From Thoreauomyces humboldtii (lineage: Eukaryota; Chytridiomycota; Chytridiomycetes; Spizellomycetales; Powellomycetaceae), in contig JADGJA010000087.1 of NCBI GenBank assembly GCA_027596035.1, positions 1 through 45,226 of the forward strand: a DNA stretch of 45,226 nucleotides, given 5' to 3'. The position numbers were made by a program, and so were the translations under genes. Each line of letters opens with the position of its first letter. Position 1 is the stretch's first letter. Of the stretch, positions 23,658 through 34,392 are shown in pieces. The notes beneath the pieces are model-generated. The model worked only from the letters and a program-made list of their open reading frames with translations. It did not search any database and was not told where the DNA came from.

Positions 23658-24241
23658 TCTCTCCTCCTCTTTTTTTTTCTGATTTGCCCGTTTCGGTCAG
23701 TGAAGAATCGTGAAACCCACGATGGGGCCGATTCACCACCACTGCCATTTTTCGGGGGTTCCCCCAGGCCGACACTGGGTTTCGGCCGTCTCGTCTGGCA
23801 AAATTACTGCATGCAAAAAGACGCAGGAGAATGCACTTGTCGGACTTAAGTATTCTTCCATGGTATCCTTCGATGTTCCCATATGCCCTTGTGTGAGCCT
23901 GGAGCTTGGGGGATAGAGGAGCCTCGGCAGGTTTTGACGGCTCATCGGCGTTTTCGCTGTCCAAACGGGGCCTGCAACAGACAGCGCAACGGCCCTCAGG
24001 TTTCAGGATCTGTGCGGTCACTCTCTCCCACATACCCGTTTGCTCTTGACCGAGCTGGTGGGATACCGTTGAGCCGTCGACCTCTGCCCAACCCAAGTGT
24101 CCAGAAATTGGAGTCATCATGGAGGACGGTGGTTGTCCGTCGCTCATGACTGATCGCTGGTGTTTAAAAGAGACCGACGCAGGATGCTTGCCTCTGTTCT
24201 GCTCATCATCCCACGTTACATAGACATCTAGAACTACACTC
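23658..24241. other. Intergenic region upstream of the AA11 LPMO gene
   Basis: No convincing gene. A minus-strand open frame spans much of it but has no recognisable content and overlaps the LPMO start. It presumably holds the LPMO promoter. Confidence 0.5.
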
Positions 24242-25335
24242 ATGCTTTCCTCAACCATCACCCTCGCCTTCACGGCTCTCACGTGCCTTTCCGGAGTCCA
24301 AGCTCACATGCGAATGGTACAGTATCGAACTTTCGTTTCCTTGCCGATCATCTGTCAACACATTTTAACGATGCCCACCAACCTCCACAGTCAAACCCCA
24401 CACCCCGAGGCAACGTGAGCCCGCCCGTCGGAGTCCCCGACTTTGACCTCGTCTCCCCACTCGACGGCGCCGCCCGTCCCTTCCCCTGCGGCGGCAAACC
24501 CGCAGGTCCCAGCGTGCAGACCGTCGCCCCCGGATCCACGATCCCCGTCTCGATCGTGGGCGGAGCCTCCCACGGAGGAGGCCACTGCCAGTTCTCGCTC
24601 TCGACGGACGGGAAGAACTTTGCCGTCGTGAAGCAGGTCGTCCGAACCTGTCTCGCCACGGGTCCGGAGAGCTTCTCGGTGCAGGTCCCCGACACCTTCC
24701 CCGCGGGTCCGGCGGTCCTGGCGTGGTCGTGGATCAACGCCATCGGAAACAGGGAGTATTACATGAACTGCGCGGACGTGACGGTCGGAAAGGGGAGTGC
24801 GAACGTTCCGGGGTCGTTTACGGCTCCGAGGTTGCTCGAAGCGAACCTTCCTGGGAGACCCACGATCCCGGAGATGATCAACGGCGCAGACGATGGAAGG
24901 TCGTTGTTCGCGACCACGGGGGTCGTCACCGTCGGTGTCGCCGGAAGCGGAACGGTCACGGTGCCGCCGACTGACGACAACGGTGCGAGTGGATCCGTCG
25001 GTGGATCGACCGCCTCCACCACCGCCACCACCGCCATCGCCAAGACCCCCGCCGGACCCGTAGCCCCCGCTCCCACCCCGAGCCACGACGCCAGCCCGCC
25101 TGTCGGCCCGTCGAGCACATCGTCCGTCGCGGTCCCCGTCGCAACCTCGAAGGCTTCCTCCCCGTGCGAAGTGAACGGATACATGACGTGCTCCGGCACG
25201 GGGTTCACGGTCTGCTCGCCCTCCGGACCCATGCATCTCGACTGTGCGCCGGGAACGTCGTGCCGTCCTTTCGGAAAGTACATCCAGTGTCTTCCCACCG
25301 GCTTCGTCCGTCGTCGTGGTGGACAGCGAGACTAG
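24242..25335 (+). CDS. AA11-family lytic polysaccharide monooxygenase (secreted)
   Basis: Two exons (24242-24316, 24391-25335) encode 339 residues. A 21-residue signal peptide ends VQA, so the mature protein begins with His (HMRM...), the first ligand of the copper histidine brace. The second His lies in GGASHGGGHCQFSLS (about 24562-24606). The GNREYYMNCADV block (24748-24783) supplies the axial Tyr. These three motifs together are the AA11 signature, a family that oxidatively cleaves chitin. After about residue 215 comes a Ser/Thr/Ala/Pro linker. A Cys-rich C-terminal module follows (CEVNGYMTCSGTGFTVC, then CAPGTSC), resembling small chitin-binding modules of the CBM19/X278 type. Likely roles are remodelling of the fungus's own wall or use of chitin. 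The short first exon ending right after HMRM is notable. Confidence 0.88.
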
Positions 25336-26757
25336 AACTCCACCGTGATCCGTGGGAACTCCGCCTCATGTGGGTGTATGGAATACATGCCGCCTTGTAG
25401 ATTGAATTGTATAGACCGGTACTTTGAATAACGAAATGAAGATCCCCTCTTCGAGTAGTGCGCGCGGAATGCCTTTCAACGGTACATCCGATCTCTCTCC
25501 AGACTCGGTGTCCGCCTTGTCGGTCAACTTACGTCAGCAACGAGAACCCAAAGGAAGTGCGCAGCAAAGAGACCACCAACTCGTCCCCCTCGCGCGTTCT
25601 TCTCTCTGCCTGCTGCGCACCTCGTTCGTCTTTCCCCTCTTCTTAAAGCCCTTCCCTCGCTCCCCTCGCTTCCCCGCATCTGCATTTCCCAACGCGCAAT
25701 CTCTTTGCAAACCTCACCCTCCCCGCATCATCATCCGGCCATCCTCTCTCCTCTGGCCATCCCCGTCTTACGGGCTGTTACGTCGGACAAAGATAAGTAC
25801 TTCACCTCCAGCCAAGCCAGTGCCGCGCGAAGGTGCCAAACCGCCAGTCTCGCGCTGGAGGTTGGCAGGTGAGACTTAGCTCTGCCTGCCAGTGCTCAGG
25901 GGGTCGGCCATCCACCACCTCTATCTATATGGTAGTCATATCAAGATTCCCAACGCCTACCTGGTATGCGAAGGGACAAACACAAGGAGGATGGGCGGCT
26001 AGTGTTTGGAAGCTTACTCGCCTCGGCCTTTGCATTCCACTCCAAATTCCCAAGACGCGGTGGAGTTTAAGCTGGCTTACACGCGAACGATTCCCCCTCA
26101 CACCCACTTCCATCCTATCCATATTCTTGCCGTATGCATTCCAGACAAGTCGACATGTTCCTAAAGCGCTTCTTCCTTCCGTGCCTGCCACCGGGCGGCC
26201 CCCTACCTCCTTCTCAGTGGAGCGATGGTAAGCTAGTCGTCGTCGTTGTTGTCGTTGTCGATCACTGACTCGAGCTTTCTTTTGCTTCATAGTAGCGAAC
26301 CGACAAGACAAGACAAGTGCATGCAAGCTCAAGAGATGGCACACACATCGTCCATGGAGCGCTCTTTTCCTTCCTTGCGGGCAAGGGAGGTTTTTATCGA
26401 GCGCTTCGCCATCTCGCCAACCAACGCACCGGCACACACGCACACACATTGAGCTTGCCAACCGAAACCACCTTTTCTGCACCTTCTTTGTCACATGTCA
26501 TATGAATATGATATGGCCCGACGTTATGAATCCTTTACATTTTGTGTTCTTCTGCGGATACCCTGAGTCAGTCAATGGGGACTGGGAATCGGCAGACTGA
26601 GGATGGAGTACAAATGTTCGCGCCTATAAGACTGAGCGTTTTGAATGACAGCTGCTGCATTTGATGGGACCTTCCCGTGATGAGAAAAAAAGGCGTTTGT
26701 TGCTTTCTCGAAAGATTTACGTGTACATCGGATCGACCAAGGATTAGATTTAAACCT
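25336..26757. other. Long intergenic region with possible unassigned coding segments
   Basis: No gene I can define. A strongly pyrimidine-rich stretch at about 25600-25760 looks like a fungal core promoter. Downstream on the plus strand, one frame from about 25780 to 26140 reads as protein-like sequence (DKDKYFTSSQASAARR; IKIPNAYL; DAVEFKLAYTRTIPPH). It stays open only if 31-nt and 39-nt segments with GT...AG ends are removed, and there is no ATG. I treat it as unresolved. The right part is the 3' flank of the RhoGEF gene. Confidence 0.3.
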
Positions 26758-29700
26758 TTATTCCGTCCCTGAATCCGGTAAGGACGGAGGAGGTGGCAAC
26801 GGCGGCTGCGACGGCACTCCATGCTTTCCCGACTTTGACGACCAGGACGTCCACCAATGTTTCCCTCCCCCTCCTTGCCCGCCCCACGATGTTCGCTTTT
26901 CGGCAGCGCCGCCGCTGCCGCTCGAAGACCCACGAACGCTTCCCGTTCCGCCCCCGTTTCGTCGCTGGGGTGTCGTTGCCGCGGTCGGGGTGACTGGGAT
27001 CGTGGTCGTCGTGGTGGGAGGTGGCGAGACCTGCTGGTGATGTTGATGGTGATGGTGGTTGTTGTTGGTTTCCGGATGGGTTGCTGATCGATTCGCAGGG
27101 TTATGAGTGAGGGAGCTGATGTCCAAGGGTGAGTTCGGGAGAGAGGAAGAGATGGACGAAGAGTTCGAACACAAGGACGAAGAGATCGGAAGTGGTGGTG
27201 GCGGTTCCATCATGTCGATGGAGATGGGAGACTCGAACGCGTCCGCCGATACCCCTATCCTCGCTTTGGCCTTCTTGTTCTTCTGCTTTATCTCCTTTCT
27301 CATCTTTCGCGTCGAGCTCTGTTTCCGAGGTGGCGGAACGGGAGGGTCGGAGAAGATGGCCGCTGCTCCCGTCACGCCTCCGACCGTGTTGGTGTTGGTG
27401 TTCGAGTTGGAGTTGGAGTGGGAAGACGCCATGGATACGGAGTCGGACATGGAGGATCGACTGGGTTGTCGGTTCCATCCTCCCACCATGGACGATTTCC
27501 CGGAAGCCAAGGACGTGCGCGATCGATGTTGGACCAGTGAGGCACCGGAAGGACTGTGGTCCATCGAGAACGAGAGGTTGGAACCACGACGGGTCGGGAC
27601 ATGGTCCTGTAGCTGCCCTGGTTGAAATTGTTCGGACCCGGATCGAACTGGAAGGGCGGGTAAGGGCATCTGCTGGGACTGTTGATGTTCCGGGAGAAGT
27701 GGTCCCGAGTGATGTGAGGTCGCCGCTTTGTACCTTACGCCGAGAGCGCCATGAGACTTGAACATGTGTGCCCAGGACCCCGTTCGCTTGATGCTTGCGG
27801 AAGCCGAAGCGATGGAGTTCACGCTGCTTGGCGGGGTCTCGCCTTCCAACGGTGGTCCCAGCATTTCATCGGAATCACCACTGACATACGTGTCGTTCAG
27901 CTTCTCGTTTCTCAACGATGAGTGCGTCGACGACGTGTATCGTCTTTTAGCGGATGGGGAGGACGAATGGATGGTCTTGCCACGCGGAAGGTTCTGAGGA
28001 GGTTCCGAGATGGTTGGTGAGGATTGCGCGGAGGTGTCGAGCTGGGTCTGGGAGTGCTTGTGCGCATGGTACTTTGCGGAAGAGTCTTTGAGGATCGTAT
28101 GCTCGTAATGGTAGTGGAGGGAACAGAACTGCGACCGAATGGCTTCGGATTGCTGAAGCCACGTGTTCTTGTCGTAAGCGCTGATAGCCTGCAGGGTGTG
28201 AATCTCCTGCTGCAGGTGAATGATGAGGAACACGTTTTTCAGACCTGGCGACAAAGAGGGAGGGAGGGTATGAGTTACAACATCGAAAACATTTCAAGTG
28301 TGGTTTACCTACCAAACGCATCAGGCTTGTCGAGAAAGACCGCGGCTTCCAAAGGGATTGGTGGCTTGAACAGAATATATGTCTCGCCGGCTTTTTTGGG
28401 TCGGATCAGCAATATCATATCTGTGAAGAACACAGCCGAAAGCTCCACAGTCCCGTTGGTGTTCTTTTTCAAATATGTCAAGGTCTTCTCCGAGATCAAT
28501 TCCCGGCGACCATTAGCGAGTTTGAATCGCTGAAATATGGAGAGAGATATGAGCAAGCGGCTGAAAGAATTCAACGACCGGGGACATTATTACCTCAGTA
28601 ACATTGTTGAAATCCAAACTCTCCTCTATGACATGTATCCGATACTCTGCTTCGTGTTTCCTCACGCTCTCGTTGATGTCGGCCACACGAGCTTCAATGT
28701 CGTTGATGAGATTATTGACCGTGTCGTACTCAGGGGAGCTCTTTGCAACATACGACAGCAACCTCTTAAATAGAATTGGATACCTCGTGACGCGATGCAT
28801 AGGTTTGACGAGAAGATCCGCAAGATTGAGCTTCTGAAGCCTCGGGTTCGTTTCACATTGAGCTAGGACCTTCGCAAACGTCGGATCCACCCTCAAACGT
28901 TCCAGCGTCCTCCGAGCGTGGTGTTGATTTCCGCAATACACCTCATACGCACGAAGAGCGTCAACTCGACGGGCGAAGAGACTGAGGATCTCGGGTAGAA
29001 CGGCCTCCCGCGTGGACATGATGTGATCGTGGAGTTCCTTGAGTGCCGAGGCTAGACCATCGTGGATCGCGAGTATGTCCTTCATGTTCGCGAAGATTGA
29101 CGTCTCGGATTCCGAGTTCAGGACCGCAGCGAGGGTCAAGGGGAGGTAGAAAAGACTGATGACGTTGCGAAGATCTTCTGTGTAATTGATCTCAGTCTCC
29201 GCAATCTCCATCAAGACTTCCCGTTGCTTGCGTTGTCGGATCTCGTCCTCTTTCGAGACGTGTTTGCCATGCTTCAGAAGTGAAGAGCTGGACGCGGACT
29301 TTTCGAGTCCTAAGCCGCTCATTGATGCTCCCGATTTCTTCAAGGAAGGATCATACCGTACACTTCCCGTTCCAAAATTCACCTTCAGCAAGAACGACGT
29401 GTCGATCAAGTTCAGTCCCAACCGATATGGGTAGTCCTCGGGTCGCAGAGGAACGTGCTCGCCCTCAGAGGATCGATAAGATAGCAAGTAGTCCTCTCCA
29501 CTGCCGGGCATCACAAACTTTTCCAAGGCTATGGTGATCAACTGCTTGACAGTCGTCTCGTTCGTGACATAAAAGCTCTTCGTGGACTCTGCCTTCTGAG
29601 CCGAATCCATCGTGACGATCTTGACAACGTCCCCATCACGATCCACGTCCTGCAGCATGGCGCTCGCATGACTGGACATGCGTTGATGCCCACCAACCGG

Positions 29701-32146
29701 AGAAGATCCGTCCAAAGCCGAGTCCCTCAACGCAGCAGTCGCAGCGGCAGCTGCTGCCGCCGACAGAGCCGCCAACTGAAGCCTGCACTTTTGCAGCTCG
29801 TGTTTCAACAGGTCGAGCTTCTTCCCCGACCTCTCCATTTGAGAGTCCACCTCCACCGGGACAACCTTCTTCGACTTTGTCCCCAGCTCCGATTTCGCTC
29901 GTACGAGGTTGTTGAGTCCGTCACGGATCTTCATCTCGATGTCAACTTCACGTTGGATGGCCTGCATCTTCTCCGTGATGCGCTGTGTTTTGTCTGAAAG
30001 AACTTCGGTCTGGTCGTCCACCTCCAGGGTCGTGCTGGGTTGGAGGCAAAGCACGCGGATCTCCTTCCTGCAGTGCTTGTGGCACATGTAGCCGCACGAC
30101 TCGCAGCGGTACGTGTTGATGGGACCTTCGTTCCCGCTTCGAAGCGCTTTGAAGCAGTACTCGCAATAGTGCTGGTCTGTGCTGGTGTATTGCACGAACG
30201 TGTGGGCAAAATCGTTTTTGCCGTATGCCGTGTTTAAGTGATTCTGCTTTCAAGGAGAGTGGTCAGCTCGTCTTGTCAATTATATGGGTGTGTGGGAACT
30301 CACACTAGAAGACTTTCTCCAATCTTTCAGCGCAGGTGCACTGCCATCGTCCGGTGTATCGCTCGGCGCGTTCGATCGTCGATTCTCGTTGATGGACGAG
30401 AAACTCCTTGTTCGAGAACTGACTGTTGCTTTGGGGTCCTGCCAAAATTGATAACCCATGTCTCAGCCAAAGCCCGCTCCGAGATCCGTCATCGACTGTT
30501 GAACCCACGCACCTTCTGAGAAGGTCTTCGCACAATGCTCGCCCCAGCCGCTCGCGCCCGAAACGTCTCACAGTCCAATCCCATGTTCTCCAAACAGACC
30601 ATGAGCTTATCCCACATGTCGTTCCCGTCGTATATAGCAGGCGGCATGTCCGTGATGCGTTCCGCCACCCGATTGTACTGGATGGTAGTGAGATGTCTCG
30701 TCCCTCTCAGATCGTTCCTCATAGCCTGATACATCGCACTGGAAGGAAAGCTCTGCACCACTCCTCCGTTTCCATTCCCGTTTCCGTTCCCCACAGACAT
30801 CGCATCCGGGAACGCCGCGGATCGAGGCGGTGGCGGCAGAGGCTCGTCCGGATCCCGAGCGGCATCGATGTGAGTTTCGAACGTCCCGTTGTAGAGATCT
30901 TTGAGCCAGTTCAAGACCAGGAACGATAGGTCGTCGAAGAGCGTGGCGTCGTGTGAGTCCATCGTGGCTTTTATCTTGGTGATGATGGCCCGCGCGTTCT
31001 GGTATCCTGCTGGCACCCGTCGTAGGATGAACATCGGTGCGTTCTTCACCAGGTATGTGTTGTATAGTCGATATGCTTGGCTCTTCCTCGCGGATGGGTA
31101 GAGCGTGGGGTAGTCTAGACGGAATTGCTGGGCATCCAGTCGAAAAAACTGTAAAATGACGTCCATCTTAGCTCAATCTGTCATATAACTGACTCCATAA
31201 GCATCCCCCTACATATAGGTTCTCGTATTCTCGCCAAATAAGAAACATCAAGAAGTAACACCTAAACGGAGAAGCTGTTAGAGATGCGGGGTTTACCAGC
31301 GTCATTCGGCAGAGCGCCGTACCTGGTAATGGGATGATTCCATATCCCAGAAAACGTGTTTGCGCCGATATCTGTAAGAAATCCCTCGTGTTTTGGCGGT
31401 GCAACGGACAGGGATGCTGCGGTCGCTGCTGCTCCGCCTGCCGAAGCCCCAGCTAAAGAAATGATTCCGGAAGAGCTGCTCGCCATTTCCCCTGGCCCAG
31501 CCGACGCCTTTCTTTGATGAGGGGGTCCGGAAACGGCGGCTGCCGAAGCGGCCATGGATTGTTTCCGCAGATTCCGCATCAAGTTGGGGACTGTCAAAAC
31601 ATTGTTCATGGTCTGAAAGGAGTAAGAGGATCTCGAACGCACGACGGCGGGATGCGTCTGGCCCTGATAGTGTGCATCGCTCGGGATGCCATGAAGGGAA
31701 CTCATCGACACGGTGTTGCTGCCATGATTCGGTCCCACCTCGTTCGATCCTTGAGCGATCAGAGCAGGAAAGTCCACCGGACTCGTCGGAGCAATGTCGT
31801 GAACGCTTCCTCCTCCGACATTGCCACTGCTGCCGCGAATGGGCGGATCGTTCGGTCCGACGTCTTTGACAGACTGAGCTCGTCGGAGTGCGTTCAGGTT
31901 GGCGCCTAGGTCACGCGGCGTGGTAGGAGACGCGAGGTTGTCGAAGGAACCACTGTACCGCGAGGCGCCCGTCTTTATGGAAAAGTGACCGGACGTTGGC
32001 CGCCAGCGGCTGGGTCCGACCTTGTTCTTTGGTGAGGAGAGGGAAGAATTGCTTTGTTGGATATGTTGACTGCTGCCGCCGCCGTTGACGAGTGATCCTG
32101 TCGGTGGTGCTGCCGTCTGTATGCTCAGTGCCCCGTCTATGTCCAT
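26758..32146 (-). CDS. RGS-C1-HR1-RA-DH-PH Rho guanine nucleotide exchange factor
   Basis: Seven exons (32146-31323, 31261-31213, 31166-30513, 30438-30304, 30243-28594, 28529-28313, 28244-26758) encode 1671 residues. After a low-complexity N-terminus, residues about 250-390 fit an RGS fold (FLMFLIWREYENL, then YNTYLVKNAPMFIL, then FDDLSFLVLNWLKDLYNGTF). A C1 zinc finger follows at about 567-620 (HTF...CEYCFKAL...YRCESCGYMCHKHC). Next come an HR1-like coiled coil (about 632-715), a Ras-association domain (about 758-845), a DH/RhoGEF catalytic domain (about 895-1090; LLVKPMHRVTRYPILFKRLL) and a PH domain (about 1105-1240). The tail is about 430 residues of Ser/Pro/Asn. The DH-PH unit should activate a Rho-type GTPase. 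RGS, C1 and RA offer inputs from G-alpha, diacylglycerol and Ras. Intron 2 (31167-31212) is only 46 nt. Confidence 0.88.
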
Positions 32147-33353
32147 CTCGTTGTTTCTGCAGTCTGTTTGCTGTGGAGGAAAATGGGTTCCAGAGAGGAC
32201 GAGGTGGGGGAGAAGACAACCGGCAGACAGCCCGTCCGCGCATGTGGCTCTCGTACTCTGCTCACTCTCTTGCTTCCGATTTCGGAGGAAAGCTACCTGA
32301 AATGCACGAGTGAATAGAATCGGAGTCTATTTCCGGGACCTCCAGTCGTCGATGCTGTCCAGCGTCGGAGATGACTCATCCTTGACGGTGCACAGCCCCT
32401 CCAACTTGGCCCTTTCGTACACAGTTCCATAGCAGTTCCATAGAGTGCATAGCTCGCGCCCTCTTTACAAATCGTACCAGCAAGGGGGAAGGCTGGATCA
32501 TCGCTAGTGCGCGAGAGTGTAAACCATGTTGCAAATAACGGTCTCTGCCCTTGACTAACCGTCGAGAGGGGGACCTCTGACCAGCTATGGTCATCGTCCA
32601 CATGCCATACAGCGGAGCGCTTCCTGCGATCTAACTACCGTAACCAATCATTCCCATAAGCGTTGTTGTTTTGCAAAGAGGATGGTGCATGGCAATTCGA
32701 TGTTAGAATGCCCGGTCTTCATCACGGAGCTATCGAAACTGAATTCGCTAAAGCGGGGCTCTTCTGATGAGACTCTCTTGCGACGATTGCTAACCACCAA
32801 CATCCACGACCTCTTGATTACTTTCAATCACTCGAGACTTGGTGGCCGGCGGATCCTGTCAAAGCGCTTCAAGGACATGGCGGACAGTGCAGCTCAAGTG
32901 GAATTGGTGGGCCGGGACTGCCCCTGAAACATTCCGACAGCCCCCTTTACAAGGAGAACAGCCCCGGCGAAACGGGTTCACTATGCAGAGTTGAAGCATG
33001 TTTTCGCAAGGAGGACTCGTGGCAATGCTAGCAGGAAATAAGGTTTTGTTCAAGGTTCCTGGCTGATTAAACTTTGGCAGCGTCCGATGAAGGACCAGGA
33101 GAGGTTTGCCAGCCATGATTCGGTTAACGACTTTCATGGCGAAGATTGAGGGACGTAATGAGGACCCGGGTTGCAACACTACATCGCTCGTTTGCCAGTT
33201 TGAACAAAGCACATGCTGAAGTTGAAGCGGCGACGGGGTTTTATAAAGCGGCAGAGGCCGCCGCCAGTTCATCCCACACCAACACATCACAACACAACAC
33301 TTCGCATCCATCCTCAGCAATCTCCACTCTTCCAGGTCCTCAAACAGCACACC
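32147..33353. promoter_or_regulatory. Divergent intergenic region between the RhoGEF and a secreted protein gene
   Basis: About 1.2 kb separating two divergent start codons. I find no coding sequence. Open frames here are short or are antisense shadows of the flanking secreted-protein gene. It contains the TATA box of the right-hand gene and presumably the RhoGEF promoter. Confidence 0.6.
33242..33247 (+). promoter_or_regulatory. TATA box of the Ala/Pro/Lys-repeat secreted protein gene
   Basis: TATAAA in the context GGTTTTATAAAGCGG, 112 bp before the ATG at 33354. A canonical TATA box suggests a strongly or conditionally expressed gene, as is usual for secreted fungal proteins. Confidence 0.6.
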
Positions 33354-34139
33354 ATGAAGCTCTCTGCCATCTACGTTTTTGCTCTCCTTGTCTCTCCCCT
33401 GGCAGTCCTTTCGGCTCCCATGCCTCAAGCCGACGCGGTGTCTGTCGATTCGACGACATTGGTCTCCACGGCCGACTTTGGTCGTCCTGCCGCAAAAGCA
33501 CCCGCACGTCCCGCCGCCCGTCCCGCAGCTCGTCCCGCAGCCCCCAAAGCAAAGGCACCTGCAGCCCGTCCCGCAGCTCCCAAGGCCAAGGCGCCTGGAG
33601 CAGCTCGTCCCGGAGCCAAGGCCCCCGCCCCGGTAGCTCGTCCAGGAGCTCCCAAGGCCACATCCAAGGCGACCTCGACCACCGGTCCGATCCCTTCCGC
33701 CGCCGAACTCATCGCTGCTGCCAACGCGTGGCGCGCTGACACCATGAAGGTGTCGCATTACCTCAACATCGCGTCCACGCTCTCCGGACAGGCTCTCAAG
33801 TCCGCGGCCGCGGCCGCCAACGTCGCCGAGAAGGACGAGTTGATCCACAAGGCCGTCATCGATCGTCATCCCATCTCCAAGACGGCTGCGGTCGTCGCTG
33901 CCAACAACATGTTGGTCACAGAGGGACACTTCCAAGCGGTTGTGGATGCCCTCACTGACGTCACGGAGAAAGGCGTGGCGTCGAGGGACACTCCCCCTGT
34001 CATCAACGCCAACAGGTGTCCCAACGTTCTCTTCGCCATCGACGCTTACCTCAGGGCTGCCAACCAGGCTGCCGGCGGAAACAGGGTGGCTAACCCGGCT
34101 GCCGTTCGTCCGGTTGCTTGTGGTGGACCTCAGCAGTAG
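33354..34139 (+). CDS. Secreted protein with an Ala/Pro/Lys/Arg repeat region
   Basis: A single-exon gene of 261 residues. The first 20 residues form a signal peptide (MKLSAIYVFALLVSPLAVLS). Residues about 45-105 are a low-complexity string of ARPA and APKAKAP units, basic and extended. The remaining 150 residues are helical (VSHYLNIASTLSGQALKSAA, DELIHKAVIDRH, RCPNVLFAIDAYLRAAN). They resemble an uncharacterised secreted family seen in other fungi with a DEL.HK...D and NRC..VL.AID.Y pattern; this is from general recollection of the pattern and no function is assigned. A TATA box lies 112 bp upstream. The repeat DNA is GC-rich and likely prone to length change. The basic repeat could bind wall polysaccharide or anionic surfaces, which is speculation. 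Confidence 0.8.
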   Translation: MKLSAIYVFALLVSPLAVLSAPMPQADAVSVDSTTLVSTADFGRPAAKAPARPAARPAARPAAPKAKAPAARPAAPKAKAPGAARPGAKAPAPVARPGAPKATSKATSTTGPIPSAAELIAAANAWRADTMKVSHYLNIASTLSGQALKSAAAAANVAEKDELIHKAVIDRHPISKTAAVVAANNMLVTEGHFQAVVDALTDVTEKGVASRDTPPVINANRCPNVLFAIDAYLRAANQAAGGNRVANPAAVRPVACGGPQQ

Positions 34140-34392
34140 AGGACTCTTTCCCTCCGGATCCCCCCGTGTACATCCTCTTTATCACTTTTTTGGTCCTGCC
34201 CTCTTCATGTATCCATCTCTAGACCTTGCTCTCCCTACATGGGAACTGTACAAATCAAACGGCTTTCTACTTGGCAATCGTACGTATAGGACACCCGCAA
34301 GTTCGGCTCAATGCATTTTCATTATGTCTCGTCCCCATGCAAAAGGTTCAAATCATGAGTTCCTCTCGTCTCACGCAAATTGTCAATCAACA

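Noticed and set aside
23647..24282. A 211-codon minus-strand frame
   Set aside because: It overlaps the LPMO signal-peptide exon antisense and its sequence shows no domain or codon pattern suggesting a gene.
32859..33935. A 358-codon minus-strand open frame
   Set aside because: It is the antisense shadow of the GC-rich repeat region of the secreted protein; the Gly/Arg/Cys-rich product has no domain and the sense gene has a signal peptide and TATA box.
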